DNA from: Streptomyces sp. SAJ15 | Lineage (GTDB): Bacteria > Actinomycetota > Actinomycetes > Streptomycetales > Streptomycetaceae | Reading direction: 5' to 3' | Length of the DNA: 64,000 bases | NCBI RefSeq assembly: GCF_007595705.1 | Contig: NZ_NISY01000003.1 | Span: forward strand, 372,001 to 436,000 | Part shown: positions 27,412 through 40,397 of the stretch, piece by piece | Layout of the letters: each line of letters starts with the position of its first letter | Numbering within the stretch: the first letter of the stretch is position 1 | The notes under the pieces: model-generated | Told to the model about the DNA's origin: nothing | The model's input: the letters and a program-made list of their open reading frames with translations, nothing else | Databases searched by the model: none | Made by a program: the position numbers and the translations under genes

Positions 27412-28310
27412 CGCCGTTTCCCGGCGGCCTCCAGGCGGCCCGCTTCGGACCTCCCTCCGCGCGCCCGAAGCCATTCCACAGACAGTGGACAACCGCTTCC
27501 GAGAGGCCAGGGAATCCGCTCCCGCACGCCCTCCGACCGGCGTCCGACCAGCCCCGGGGACGGGCTCCACGGCCCGCTCCACGACCGGTTCTCGGCGTCT
27601 TCTGGCCGCTTCGCGACCGCCTCTGTCGGCGCCTGTCCCCCGAACACATCCACGGCGGTGTTCGATTTCCGCGCCGAGCGGCCGGTTCTCCACAGATTCG
27701 GGGGTTATCCACGATCCACACCCTGGGGAAGCGGAAGTTATCCCGAAGCTGTCCACAGGGCCGGTCGTCCGGGCAAGATCCACCCAGGTCAGGGGTCTGT
27801 GGAATTGTGGCAATCGAGAGTCCACAGACTGTGGACGACGGAACTGTCCACAGGGGGCCGACTCCGTTGTCCACCGCCCGCCCACAGCCGGACCGCCGTT
27901 GCCCACAGCTTCTCCACACCCCTGTCCACTGTTCGGCAAGGAAAAGCCCCCCGTAGCTGACACGAGTGAAAGGCGTCACACCGAGAAGCCTGGTTGGGCT
28001 GTGGGGAACCTGGGTAAAACTGGGGACAGCGCTGGGGAGAACCGGGGCTCCCCTGTGCATGGGGTGTGTGTAACTTCGCGCGGTCCACAGACACCCCCGG
28101 TTATCCACCGTGTCCGCCCACAGGGGCAGTGGACAAAAAATCGGTGTTGACCTGCGCAAACGCAGTTGTCCACCGTTTCCACAGGCCCTACTACTACGAC
28201 CACGTAGTTAGAGCGAGGAATTCGGTTCGAAGCGGGGCCTGTGCACAACTCGGCTTCGCGGCGCTCGACACCCCGGACCTCGACTTGACCCCGAGCCGCA
28301 CCGTCTGTCG
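27412..28310. other. oriC: Chromosomal replication origin oriC
   Basis: The dnaA-dnaN spacer has no gene and carries many DnaA-box-like 9-mers (Streptomyces consensus TTGTCCACA). Plus strand: 27686 TTCTCCACA, 27705 TTATCCACG, 27749 and 27844 CTGTCCACA, 27818 GAGTCCACA, 27867 and 28166 TTGTCCACC, 27910 TTCTCCACA, 27922 CTGTCCACT, 28081 CGGTCCACA, 28101 TTATCCACC, 28175 GTTTCCACA. Minus strand: 27484 and 28128 AGTGGACAA, 27830 TGTGGACGA, 28240 TGTGCACAA. They fall in two main groups (27686-27930 and 28081-28248) separated by about 150 bp, like the two-cluster origin described for S. lividans and S. coelicolor. Confidence 0.95.
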
Positions 28311-28394
28311 GTGGCGTACGTCAGACTGGTCTCCGGCACTCAGCCGACGACGAAGGCCAGCAGGGCGAGCCAGCAACAGCAGGAGGCGGTTCCG

Positions 28395-29525
28395 GTGAAG
28401 ATCCGGGTGGAGCGCGATGTACTCGCGGAGGCAGTGGCCTGGGCGGCCCGCAGCCTCCCGGCCCGTCCGCCGGTGCCCGTCCTCGCGGGCCTGCTGCTGA
28501 AGGCCGAGGAGGGCTCGCTGAGCCTCTCCAGCTTCGACTACGAGGTCTCGGCCCGTGTCTCCGTCGAGGCGGACGTCGACGAGGAGGGCACCGTCCTCGT
28601 CTCCGGCCGGCTGCTCGCCGACATCTGCCGGGCCCTCCCCAACCGCCCGGTGGAGATCTCCACCGACGGTGTACGGGTGACCGTGCTCTGCGGCTCCTCC
28701 CGCTTCACCCTCCACACCCTGCCTGTGGAGGAGTACCCGGCGCTGCCGCAGATGCCGACCGCCACCGGCACCGTCCCCGGTGAGGTCTTCGCCTCCGCGG
28801 TCGCCCAGGTCGCCATCGCCGCCGGCCGCGACGACACCCTCCCGGTGCTCACCGGCGTCCGGATCGAGATCGAGGGCGACACCGTCACCCTGGCCTCCAC
28901 CGACCGCTACCGCTTCGCGGTCCGAGAGTTCCTGTGGAAGCCGGAGACCCCGGACGTCTCCGCCGTCGCGCTGGTGCCCGCCAAGACGCTGCTCGACACC
29001 GCCAAGTCGCTGACCAGCGGTGACACCGTGGCGCTGGCGCTCTCCGGCTCCGGCGCGGGTGAGGGCCTGATCGGTTTCGAGGGCGCCGGCCGGCGCACCA
29101 CCACCCGGCTGCTCGAGGGCGATCTCCCGAAGTACCGGACGCTCTTCCCGACCGAGTTCAACTCCGTCGCGGTGATCGAGACGGCTCCGTTCGTCGAGGC
29201 CGTCAAGCGTGTGGCGCTGGTCGCCGAGCGGAACACCCCGGTGCGGCTCAGCTTCGAGCAGGGCGTGCTGATCCTGGAGGCCGGCTCCAGCGACGACGCA
29301 CAGGCTGTGGAGCGCGTGGACGCGCAGCTGGAGGGCGACGACATCTCGATCGCCTTCAACCCGACCTTCCTGCTGGACGGTCTCAGCGCGATCGACGCCC
29401 CGGTGGCGCAGCTGTCGTTCACCACCTCCACCAAGCCGGCGCTGCTGAGCGGCAAGCCGGCCCTGGACGCCGAGGCGGACGACGCGTACAAGTACCTGAT
29501 CATGCCGGTGCGGCTGTCCGGCTGA
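28395..29525 (+). CDS. dnaN: DNA polymerase III beta subunit (sliding clamp)
   Basis: 376-residue ring-forming processivity clamp with the three repeated clamp folds of the family (first about 1-118). Conserved motifs include LPARPPVPVLAGLLL and ASTDRYRFAVREF, and it ends in the hydrophobic-pocket strand YKYLIMPVRLSG. GTG 28395 is chosen because AGGAGG sits eight bases upstream; a GTG at 28311 would add 28 atypical residues. First gene to the right of oriC. Confidence 0.97.
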   Translation: MKIRVERDVLAEAVAWAARSLPARPPVPVLAGLLLKAEEGSLSLSSFDYEVSARVSVEADVDEEGTVLVSGRLLADICRALPNRPVEISTDGVRVTVLCGSSRFTLHTLPVEEYPALPQMPTATGTVPGEVFASAVAQVAIAAGRDDTLPVLTGVRIEIEGDTVTLASTDRYRFAVREFLWKPETPDVSAVALVPAKTLLDTAKSLTSGDTVALALSGSGAGEGLIGFEGAGRRTTTRLLEGDLPKYRTLFPTEFNSVAVIETAPFVEAVKRVALVAERNTPVRLSFEQGVLILEAGSSDDAQAVERVDAQLEGDDISIAFNPTFLLDGLSAIDAPVAQLSFTTSTKPALLSGKPALDAEADDAYKYLIMPVRLSG

Positions 29526-29648
29526 GGCCGCACAGCCGATCGGTCCGCGGCGCTCAGACTGAGCGGCTGAGCCCACAGGTGTGCACGAACCCGCGGGCGT
29601 AGGCTCGACGCAGGCACAGCGCTACGACTACGGCACGAAGGATCACTG

Positions 29649-30524
29649 ATGGAGCTCGGTCTCGTCGGTCTCGGCAAGATGGGCGGCAACATGCGCGAGC
29701 GCATTCGCCGCGCAGGCCACACCGTCATCGGATACGACCGCAACCCGGACCTCGCGGATGTCCACAGCCTCAAGGAGCTTGTGGATTCCCTGACGGGTCC
29801 GCGGGTGGTGTGGGTCATGGTCCCGGCGGGCCAGGCGACCCAGTCCACGATCGACGATCTGGCCGAGCTGCTCTCCCCCGGCGATGTCGTCGTGGACGGC
29901 GGCAACTCGCGCTGGACGGATGACGAGAAGCACGCCGAGGAGCTCGCGGCCAAGGGCATCGGCTTCGTGGACTGCGGCGTCTCCGGTGGCGTCTGGGGCC
30001 TGGAGAACGGCTACGCGCTCATGTACGGCGGCGACGCCGAGCATGTGGCGCGGGTGCAGCCGATCTTCGACGCGCTCAAGCCCGAGGGCGAGTTCGGCGC
30101 GGTGCACGCGGGCAAGGTCGGCGCGGGCCACTTCGCCAAGATGGTCCACAACGGCATCGAGTACGCGATGATGCAGGCCTTCGCCGAGGGCTGGGAGCTG
30201 CTGGAGGCGGTGGACTCGGTCACCGACGTCCGCGAGGTCTTCCGCTCCTGGCAGGAGGGCACGGTCATCCGCTCCTGGCTGCTGGACCTGGCCGTTCGCG
30301 CGCTGGACGACGACGAGCACCTGGAGAAGCTGCGGGGCTACGCGGCCGACTCCGGCGAGGGCCGCTGGACGGTGGAGGCCGCGATCGACAACGCGGTGCC
30401 GCTGCCGGCGATCACCGCCTCGCTGTTCGCCCGCTTCGCCTCGCGCCAGGACGACTCGCCGCAGATGAAGATGATCGCGGCGCTGCGTAACCAGTTCGGC
30501 GGGCACGCCGTGGAGAACAAGTAG
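29649..30524 (+). CDS. gnd: 6-phosphogluconate dehydrogenase, decarboxylating, short form (YqeC type)
   Basis: Oxidises 6-phosphogluconate to ribulose 5-phosphate in the pentose phosphate pathway. 291 residues, the short tetrameric class rather than the ~470-residue class. The Rossmann motif is GLVGLGKMGGNM (4-15). Substrate and catalytic segments VDCGVSGGVWGLENGYALMYGG and KMVHNGIEYAMMQAFAEG are intact; the second holds the catalytic Lys/His-Asn. ATG with AAGGATC upstream. Its place between dnaN and recF is a streptomycete trait. Confidence 0.95.
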   Translation: MELGLVGLGKMGGNMRERIRRAGHTVIGYDRNPDLADVHSLKELVDSLTGPRVVWVMVPAGQATQSTIDDLAELLSPGDVVVDGGNSRWTDDEKHAEELAAKGIGFVDCGVSGGVWGLENGYALMYGGDAEHVARVQPIFDALKPEGEFGAVHAGKVGAGHFAKMVHNGIEYAMMQAFAEGWELLEAVDSVTDVREVFRSWQEGTVIRSWLLDLAVRALDDDEHLEKLRGYAADSGEGRWTVEAAIDNAVPLPAITASLFARFASRQDDSPQMKMIAALRNQFGGHAVENK

Positions 30525-30530
30525 GAAAGC

Positions 30531-30554
30531 ACGTCGGCGCCCAGGCGCCGACGT
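30531..30554 (+). terminator. Hairpin between gnd and recF
   Basis: Perfect 11 bp arms (30531-30541 with 30544-30554), seven bp after the gnd stop. Confidence 0.75.
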
Positions 30555-30596
30555 CGTAGTACCCAGCTCAGCAGCCGGGGGAGGTCGGCGGTCACC

Positions 30597-31778
30597 GTGC
30601 ACGTTTCACATCTGTCGCTGGCCGACTTCCGCTCGTACGCCCGGGTCGAGGTCGAGCTCGACCCGGGCGTCACCGCGTTCGTGGGCCCCAACGGCCAGGG
30701 CAAGACCAATCTCGTCGAGGCGATCGGCTATCTGGCCACGCTCGGCAGCCACCGGGTCTCCTCCGACGCCCCGTTGGTGCGGATGGGCGCCGACCGGGCC
30801 GTGATACGGGCCGCGGTGACCCAGGGCGAGCGGCGTCAGCTGATCGAGCTGGAGCTCAACCCGGGCCGTGCCAACCGGGCCCGCATCAACCGTTCCTCGC
30901 AGGTCAGACCGCGCGACGTGCTCGGCATCGTGCGCACGGTGCTGTTCGCGCCGGAGGACCTGGCGCTGGTCAAGGGGGATCCGGGGGAGCGGCGCCGCTT
31001 CCTCGACGAGCTGGTCACGGCGCGCGCGCCGCGCATGGCGGGGGTGCGCTCCGACTACGACCGGGTGCTCAAGCAGCGCAACACGCTGCTGAAGTCGGCC
31101 GCCATGGCCCGGCGGCACGGTGGTCGTTCCCTGGACCTGTCCACGCTGGACGTCTGGGACCAGCACCTGGCGCGGGCCGGCGCCGAGCTGCTGGCGCACC
31201 GACTCGACCTGGTCGGCACCCTTCAGCCGCTGGCCGACAAGGCGTACGAGCAGCTGGCGCCGGGTGGCGGGCCGCTCGCCCTCGAGTACCGGGGCTCCGC
31301 GGGCGAGGCGATGGCGGGCGCGCACACCCGCGAGGAGCTGTACGAGGTGCTGCTCGCGGCCCTCGGGGCGGCCCGCAAGCAGGAGATCGAGCGCGGCGTC
31401 ACGCTGGTCGGACCGCACCGCGACGACCTGCTGCTGCGGCTCGGTCAGCTGCCCGCGAAGGGGTACGCGAGCCATGGCGAGTCCTGGTCGTACGCGCTGG
31501 CGCTGCGGCTGGGTTCGTATGAGCTGCTGCGCGCCGAGAGTCCGGCGGGCCCGGCGGGACCCGCGGACGAGGGCGCCGGGGGTCGGCGGGCGAACGAGCC
31601 GGTGCTGGTGCTGGACGACGTCTTCGCCGAGCTGGACGAGCGGCGTCGGACGCGGCTGGCGGAGCTGGTCGCGCCGGGGGAGCAGGTGCTGGTGACGGCG
31701 GCGGTCGACGACGATGTGCCGGGCGTCCTGCGGGGGACCCGGTTCTCGGTGTCCGGCGGCGTGGTGGAGCGGGCATGA
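30597..31778 (+). CDS. recF: DNA replication and repair protein RecF
   Basis: 393-residue SMC-like ABC ATPase that loads RecA at gaps and stalled forks. Walker A is GPNGQGKTN (30-38). The signature region and [21 protein letters not shown] (Walker B and D loop) are near the C-terminus. A Gly/Pro insertion ([19 protein letters not shown]) separates the signature region from Walker B. GTG 30597 ([15 protein letters not shown]). Its stop overlaps the DUF721 start (ATGA). Confidence 0.96.
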   Translation: MHVSHLSLADFRSYARVEVELDPGVTAFVGPNGQGKTNLVEAIGYLATLGSHRVSSDAPLVRMGADRAVIRAAVTQGERRQLIELELNPGRANRARINRSSQVRPRDVLGIVRTVLFAPEDLALVKGDPGERRRFLDELVTARAPRMAGVRSDYDRVLKQRNTLLKSAAMARRHGGRSLDLSTLDVWDQHLARAGAELLAHRLDLVGTLQPLADKAYEQLAPGGGPLALEYRGSAGEAMAGAHTREELYEVLLAALGAARKQEIERGVTLVGPHRDDLLLRLGQLPAKGYASHGESWSYALALRLGSYELLRAESPAGPAGPADEGAGGRRANEPVLVLDDVFAELDERRRTRLAELVAPGEQVLVTAAVDDDVPGVLRGTRFSVSGGVVERA

Positions 31779-32341
31779 ACGGGCAGCCGCAGCACCAGCC
31801 GGGGCAGACCCCGGGGTCGGGGGCCGGGGGGTCCGGGACTCCGGAGCCGTCCGGCATCGATCTGGCACGGGTGGCGCTGCGCGCCGCCAAGGAGCAGGCG
31901 CGGGCCCGGGGTGCCGCCGCCCAGCAGCGCAAGCAGGCGCGCCGCGGGGGCCTGCGCTCCGGCGCGCGCGCCGACGGCCGCGATCCGCTGTCGCTCGGCG
32001 CGGCGATCAACCGGCTGATCACTGAGCGCGGTTGGGAGACCCCCGCCGCGGTCGGCGGGGTGATGGGCCGCTGGTCGCAGTTGGTCGGCCCCGAGGTGGC
32101 GCAGCACTGCGAGCCCCAGCGGTACGACGAGGAGGCGCGGGTGCTGACCGTGCGCTGCGACTCCACGGCCTGGGCGACGCAGCTGCGGCTGCTGGCCCCC
32201 CAACTGGTGGCGCGGCTCAACCAGGATCTGGGGCAGGGCACGGTCAAGCTGATCAAGGTCTGGGGTCCGGGGGGCCCGCCGCGGCGCTACGGTCCGCTCC
32301 GGGCGCCGGGCAGCTCCGGACCCGGCGACACCTACGGCTGA
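31775..32341 (+). CDS. DUF721 family protein
   Basis: 188 residues. A Gly/Pro/Gln and Arg/Ala-rich N-terminus leads to the DUF721 domain (about 70-170), with the pattern [21 protein letters not shown] and [17 protein letters not shown]. Members sit between recF and gyrB across actinobacteria (mycobacterial Rv0004) and are suspected nucleic-acid-binding proteins; the function is not proven. Four-base overlap with recF indicates coupling. Confidence 0.92.
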   Translation: MNGQPQHQPGQTPGSGAGGSGTPEPSGIDLARVALRAAKEQARARGAAAQQRKQARRGGLRSGARADGRDPLSLGAAINRLITERGWETPAAVGGVMGRWSQLVGPEVAQHCEPQRYDEEARVLTVRCDSTAWATQLRLLAPQLVARLNQDLGQGTVKLIKVWGPGGPPRRYGPLRAPGSSGPGDTYG

Positions 32342-32360
32342 TCGGTCCGCCCGTGGTGGC

Positions 32361-32384
32361 CCGTCCCCGGTGGGCCGGGGGCGG
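32361..32384 (+). terminator. Hairpin after DUF721 gene
   Basis: 10 bp stem with one G-T wobble (32361-32370 with 32375-32384), 20 bp after the stop. Confidence 0.6.
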
Positions 32385-34859
<2,475 letters not shown>

Positions 34860-34909
34860 GTCGGCCGGCAGCAAGCCTCGGACCGCTTCGAAAGGAACTC
34901 TGACCAGCA

Positions 34910-37543
<2,634 letters not shown>

Positions 37544-37546
37544 GTC

Positions 37547-38284
37547 GTGAGCCGAGCCACGGGCACCGCGTCGAGCGGCGGCAAGGACGCCAAGCGGACG
37601 CCGCCGAAGGCGCCGGAAGGCGACGGTGCCCGTGGCTCCGCCGACTCCCACGAGTCCCAAGGGGGAACGCGTACCGTGACGGACGCTCGCGACGCCGCCC
37701 GCGGCTCGAAGCGGCAGCAGGAGGTGTCCACCCCGGGCCCGCTGCCCGGTGAGCGCTCCGGCGGCAAGCAGCGCGCCCAGCCCTATCAGCCGCCGCAGGC
37801 GTACGCGCCGCCGGCGGGCTCCGGAGCCCCCGCGGGCGGCTCCGGCAAGTCCGCCGCCCGGCGGGGCCGCGGCGGGGCCGCCGTGGCCCCCGCGGCGGCC
37901 CGCACGGTCCCCCGTACCCGCAAGGCGCGGCTGCGGGTGGCCAAGGTCGACCCCTGGTCCGTGATGAAGGTCAGCTTCCTGCTGGCCATAGCGCTGGGCA
38001 TCTGCACCGTCGTGGCCTGTGGAGTGCTGTGGATGGTGATGGACGCGATGGGCGTCTTCTCCGCCGTGGGCGGCACCATCAGCGAGGCCACCGAGTCCAA
38101 GCAGGACAGCGGCTTCGACCTGGAGTCCTTCCTGTCCCTGCCGCGGGTCCTGGGCTTCACCTCGATCGTCGCCGCGATCAACGTGGTGCTGGCCACCGCT
38201 CTGGCCACCCTCGGGGCCTTCATCTACAACCTCTCCGCGGGCTTCGTGGGCGGTGTCGAGGTGACCCTGGCGGAGGACGAGTAG
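37547..38284 (+). CDS. DUF3566 family membrane protein
   Basis: 245 residues. The first 130 are disordered and rich in Pro, Gly and Ala. The conserved domain (about 125-240) has RVAKVDPWSVMKVSFLLAIAL, a second helix around 205-230 and two strongly hydrophobic segments. The same family (Rv0007) follows gyrA in mycobacteria. Function unknown; a link to cell division or envelope growth is suspected from neighbours. GTG 37547 with GAGGAG upstream, so it belongs to the gyrBA transcription unit. Confidence 0.9.
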   Translation: MSRATGTASSGGKDAKRTPPKAPEGDGARGSADSHESQGGTRTVTDARDAARGSKRQQEVSTPGPLPGERSGGKQRAQPYQPPQAYAPPAGSGAPAGGSGKSAARRGRGGAAVAPAAARTVPRTRKARLRVAKVDPWSVMKVSFLLAIALGICTVVACGVLWMVMDAMGVFSAVGGTISEATESKQDSGFDLESFLSLPRVLGFTSIVAAINVVLATALATLGAFIYNLSAGFVGGVEVTLAEDE

Positions 38285-38357
38285 CCCCTCCCGGGGCGGT
38301 CGGCGGAGACCGATTTTGGGACACGGGCTCTGGTGCGCTAATCTTTCGGTGCAGCGC

Positions 38358-38431
38358 GGGGCTATAGCTCAGACGGTTAGAGCGCTTCCCTGATAAGGAA
38401 GAGGCCACAGGTTCAAGTCCTGTTAGCCCCA
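38358..38431 (+). tRNA. tRNA-Ile (GAT)
   Basis: 74 nt cloverleaf. Acceptor GGGGCTA pairs with TAGCCCC. The D arm is AGCTCAGACGGTTAGAGC, anticodon stem CTTCC/GGAAG with loop CTGATAA, anticodon GAT, and T arm ACAGGTTCAAGTCCTGT. The 3' CCA is not encoded (ACC then G), so it needs the CCA enzyme. Confidence 0.98.
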
Positions 38432-38438
38432 CCGTGCG

Positions 38439-38472
38439 AAAGACCCCCAATCCCTCGGGATTGGGGGTCTTT
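38439..38472 (+). terminator. Terminator after tRNA-Ile
   Basis: Perfect 16 bp stem (38439-38454 with 38457-38472) ending in a T run. Confidence 0.9.
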
Positions 38473-38649
38473 TGGTTCCCGGCGTCGTCGACCCGGCCGG
38501 CCGGCGGCGGAGTTGGTGCCAGGGGCGAACGGATGTCTGTCCGGTTGTTGCCGCCCGCAAGGCGGAGATAGGTAACCGATCGGTATCGGCTGGTGTGTAT
38601 CATCGGGCGCCAGAGGTCCCCTACGTCAAGGAAGAGACGAGGTCGCGCG

Positions 38650-38784
38650 GTGAAGAAGCTTCTCCTGGTCGCACTGGCCGCCATCGGCGGGCTCCTCGTG
38701 TACCGCCAGATCCAGGCGGATCGCGCCGAGCAGGATCTGTGGACGGAGGCGACCGACTCCGTGCCCGCAGGTTCGGGTGTGTGA
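38650..38784 (+). CDS. DLW-39 family small protein
   Basis: 44 residues: MKKLLLVALAAIGGLLVYRQ then a charged half ending DLWTEATDSVPAGSGV. The DLW motif and length define the actinobacterial DLW-39 family. The N-terminal half looks like one membrane helix or an uncleaved signal anchor. Function unknown. GTG 38650 after GAAGAGACGAGG. It stands alone between the tRNA-Ile terminator and its own hairpin. Confidence 0.9.
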   Translation: MKKLLLVALAAIGGLLVYRQIQADRAEQDLWTEATDSVPAGSGV

Positions 38785-38800
38785 GACAAAGCGTTCTGCG

Positions 38801-38834
38801 CGAGGCCCTGGCCGCTGTGGCGGCCGGGGCCTCG
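38801..38834 (+). terminator. Terminator after DLW-39 gene
   Basis: 15 bp stem with one G-T wobble (38801-38815 with 38820-38834), followed by TTGGCTTTT. Confidence 0.8.
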
Positions 38835-38909
38835 TTGGCTTTTGCGAACGAAATGCTTGCATAGGCAAAGAGTGCGCGGTTCGGCGGCTGGTACGGCGAG
38901 GGGTGACGC

Positions 38910-40283
38910 GTGGTGAAGGTCGGCGGCGGGGGCGGCGGCCGGGGACGGCTGGCCGTGACGGCGGCGGTGTGCGCGCTGGCCGTGGCCGCGGCCCCGGGAG
39001 CCGGGGCGGTGCCGCGGAAGGCCGGGGAGGCACCGGAGCGGGGCGCGTCCCTCCCCCACCGGCCCGCTGACGAGGCCGCGAACGCGGAGTCATACGAGCC
39101 GCAGGGAGAGCGCGTACGCGGGGCGGCGCGGGCCGGCAAGGGCCCGTCGATGACCGTGCGGCGCGGCTACCGGGACGACATCGGTCCGGGCGAGACGCGG
39201 CACTACACGGTGCGGCTGGACGCGGAGTCCACGGCCCATGTCTCGGCTGTGGCGGTGCCCGCGCCGGGCTCGACGGTGACCGCGGACGTCGACGGCATCC
39301 GGATCTCGCTACGGAGCGGGTCCGGAGAGCTCTGCGGGCAGGCCCGCCCGACGATCGTGATGGCGGGGACCGCGCAGCCGCTGGCCGACTCCGCCTCCCG
39401 GCAGCCGGGCCCCGGCACGCCGCCGGAGTGCCAGCGGGCCGGGGCCTACGACGTCGCCGTGGAGCGGCTCGGCGGCGAAGGAGCCGGCCCCGAGCGCTGG
39501 CCGATGGAGCTGAGGTTCACCCTGGAGCGTCCGGTGGCCACGGACGACGGGCGCGAGGCCGGGCCGCCGCGGGACGGCTGGAGCACCGAGCCGCCCACGG
39601 TGCCCGACCAGCCGGCCCGGGCGCGCAAGGGCGGCAGTGCGTTCCGCGACGCGGAGTTCCTGTCCACAGGTGTGTGGGAAGGCGAGATCAAGCCCGGCGA
39701 GACCCGCTTCTACCGGGTGCCGCTGCTGTGGGGCCAGCGGCTCTACGCGATCGTCGAGCCGCCCGCCGACGCCGACCGGAAAGGCCCGGGAGCCCTGGAC
39801 GACGCCGTCGGGCTGACCGTGTACAACCCCGAGCGTGGCCTCGTCGGACACGGTCGGACCGTCGGGGCCGCCAGCCGGCCCACCGAGGACGCGGTCGGCC
39901 CGACCGCCCCGGTGGCGTACGCCAACCGCTATGACCGAACGAGAGGCGAGGTCCGGGCGATGAGCCTCGCCGGGTCCTACTACCTCGCCGTCACCCTCGA
40001 CCCCAAGGCGGAGGCCCGCGCCGGCGGCGCCGTCCCGGTCACCCTGCGGGTGGTCGTCACGGGACGGGCTCAGGTCGGCCCGCGCTACGCGCCGGCCGCC
40101 ACCGGCGGCACGGAGGGGCCGGACCGGGCGGACGGCGGCGCGGCCGCAACCGACGACGACGGCCTGCGGGCCGTCGCGTACGCCGGCTTCGGCACGGGGA
40201 CGGCCCTGCTGCTGGGACTGGGGCTGTGGACGCTGGTCGCCCGGCGCCGCACGGGAACGGGGCACGGGCCCACGGCCCACTGA
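38910..40283 (+). CDS. Secreted, C-terminally membrane-anchored protein with two related beta domains
   Basis: 457 residues with a signal sequence (LAVTAAVCALAVAAAPGAGA, about 15-34), an extracellular part and one helix near the C-terminus (about 421-443), then a short basic tail. Two segments resemble each other: residues about 85-110 (RDDIGPGETRHYTVRLDAES) and about 256-280 (EGEIKPGETRFYRVPLLWG), suggesting tandem jelly-roll-like domains as seen in bacterial pre-peptidase modules. No catalytic motif is visible. The start may be GTG 38910 or GTG 38913; GAGGGG precedes both. Convergent with the kinase gene. Function unknown. Confidence 0.8.
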   Translation: MVKVGGGGGGRGRLAVTAAVCALAVAAAPGAGAVPRKAGEAPERGASLPHRPADEAANAESYEPQGERVRGAARAGKGPSMTVRRGYRDDIGPGETRHYTVRLDAESTAHVSAVAVPAPGSTVTADVDGIRISLRSGSGELCGQARPTIVMAGTAQPLADSASRQPGPGTPPECQRAGAYDVAVERLGGEGAGPERWPMELRFTLERPVATDDGREAGPPRDGWSTEPPTVPDQPARARKGGSAFRDAEFLSTGVWEGEIKPGETRFYRVPLLWGQRLYAIVEPPADADRKGPGALDDAVGLTVYNPERGLVGHGRTVGAASRPTEDAVGPTAPVAYANRYDRTRGEVRAMSLAGSYYLAVTLDPKAEARAGGAVPVTLRVVVTGRAQVGPRYAPAATGGTEGPDRADGGAAATDDDGLRAVAYAGFGTGTALLLGLGLWTLVARRRTGTGHGPTAH

Positions 40284-40397
40284 GCCGGGCGTGCGGGCCG
40301 CGGCGCCGTTCTCGTCACAGGCGGCGACCCCCGCCGCTCCCGCGGCGGTGGTGCGCGGTCGCGCGGGGCCACGGGCGAGGACGCCCGGCCGGCCCGC

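Noticed and set aside
30602..30611. GTTTCACATC at the recF start, resembling parS
   Set aside because: Only the left half of parS matches; not a palindrome.
39660..39668. Isolated CTGTCCACA inside the secreted-protein gene (and CCGTCCACA near 41024 in the kinase gene)
   Set aside because: Single near-matches in coding sequence are expected by chance and have no partner boxes.
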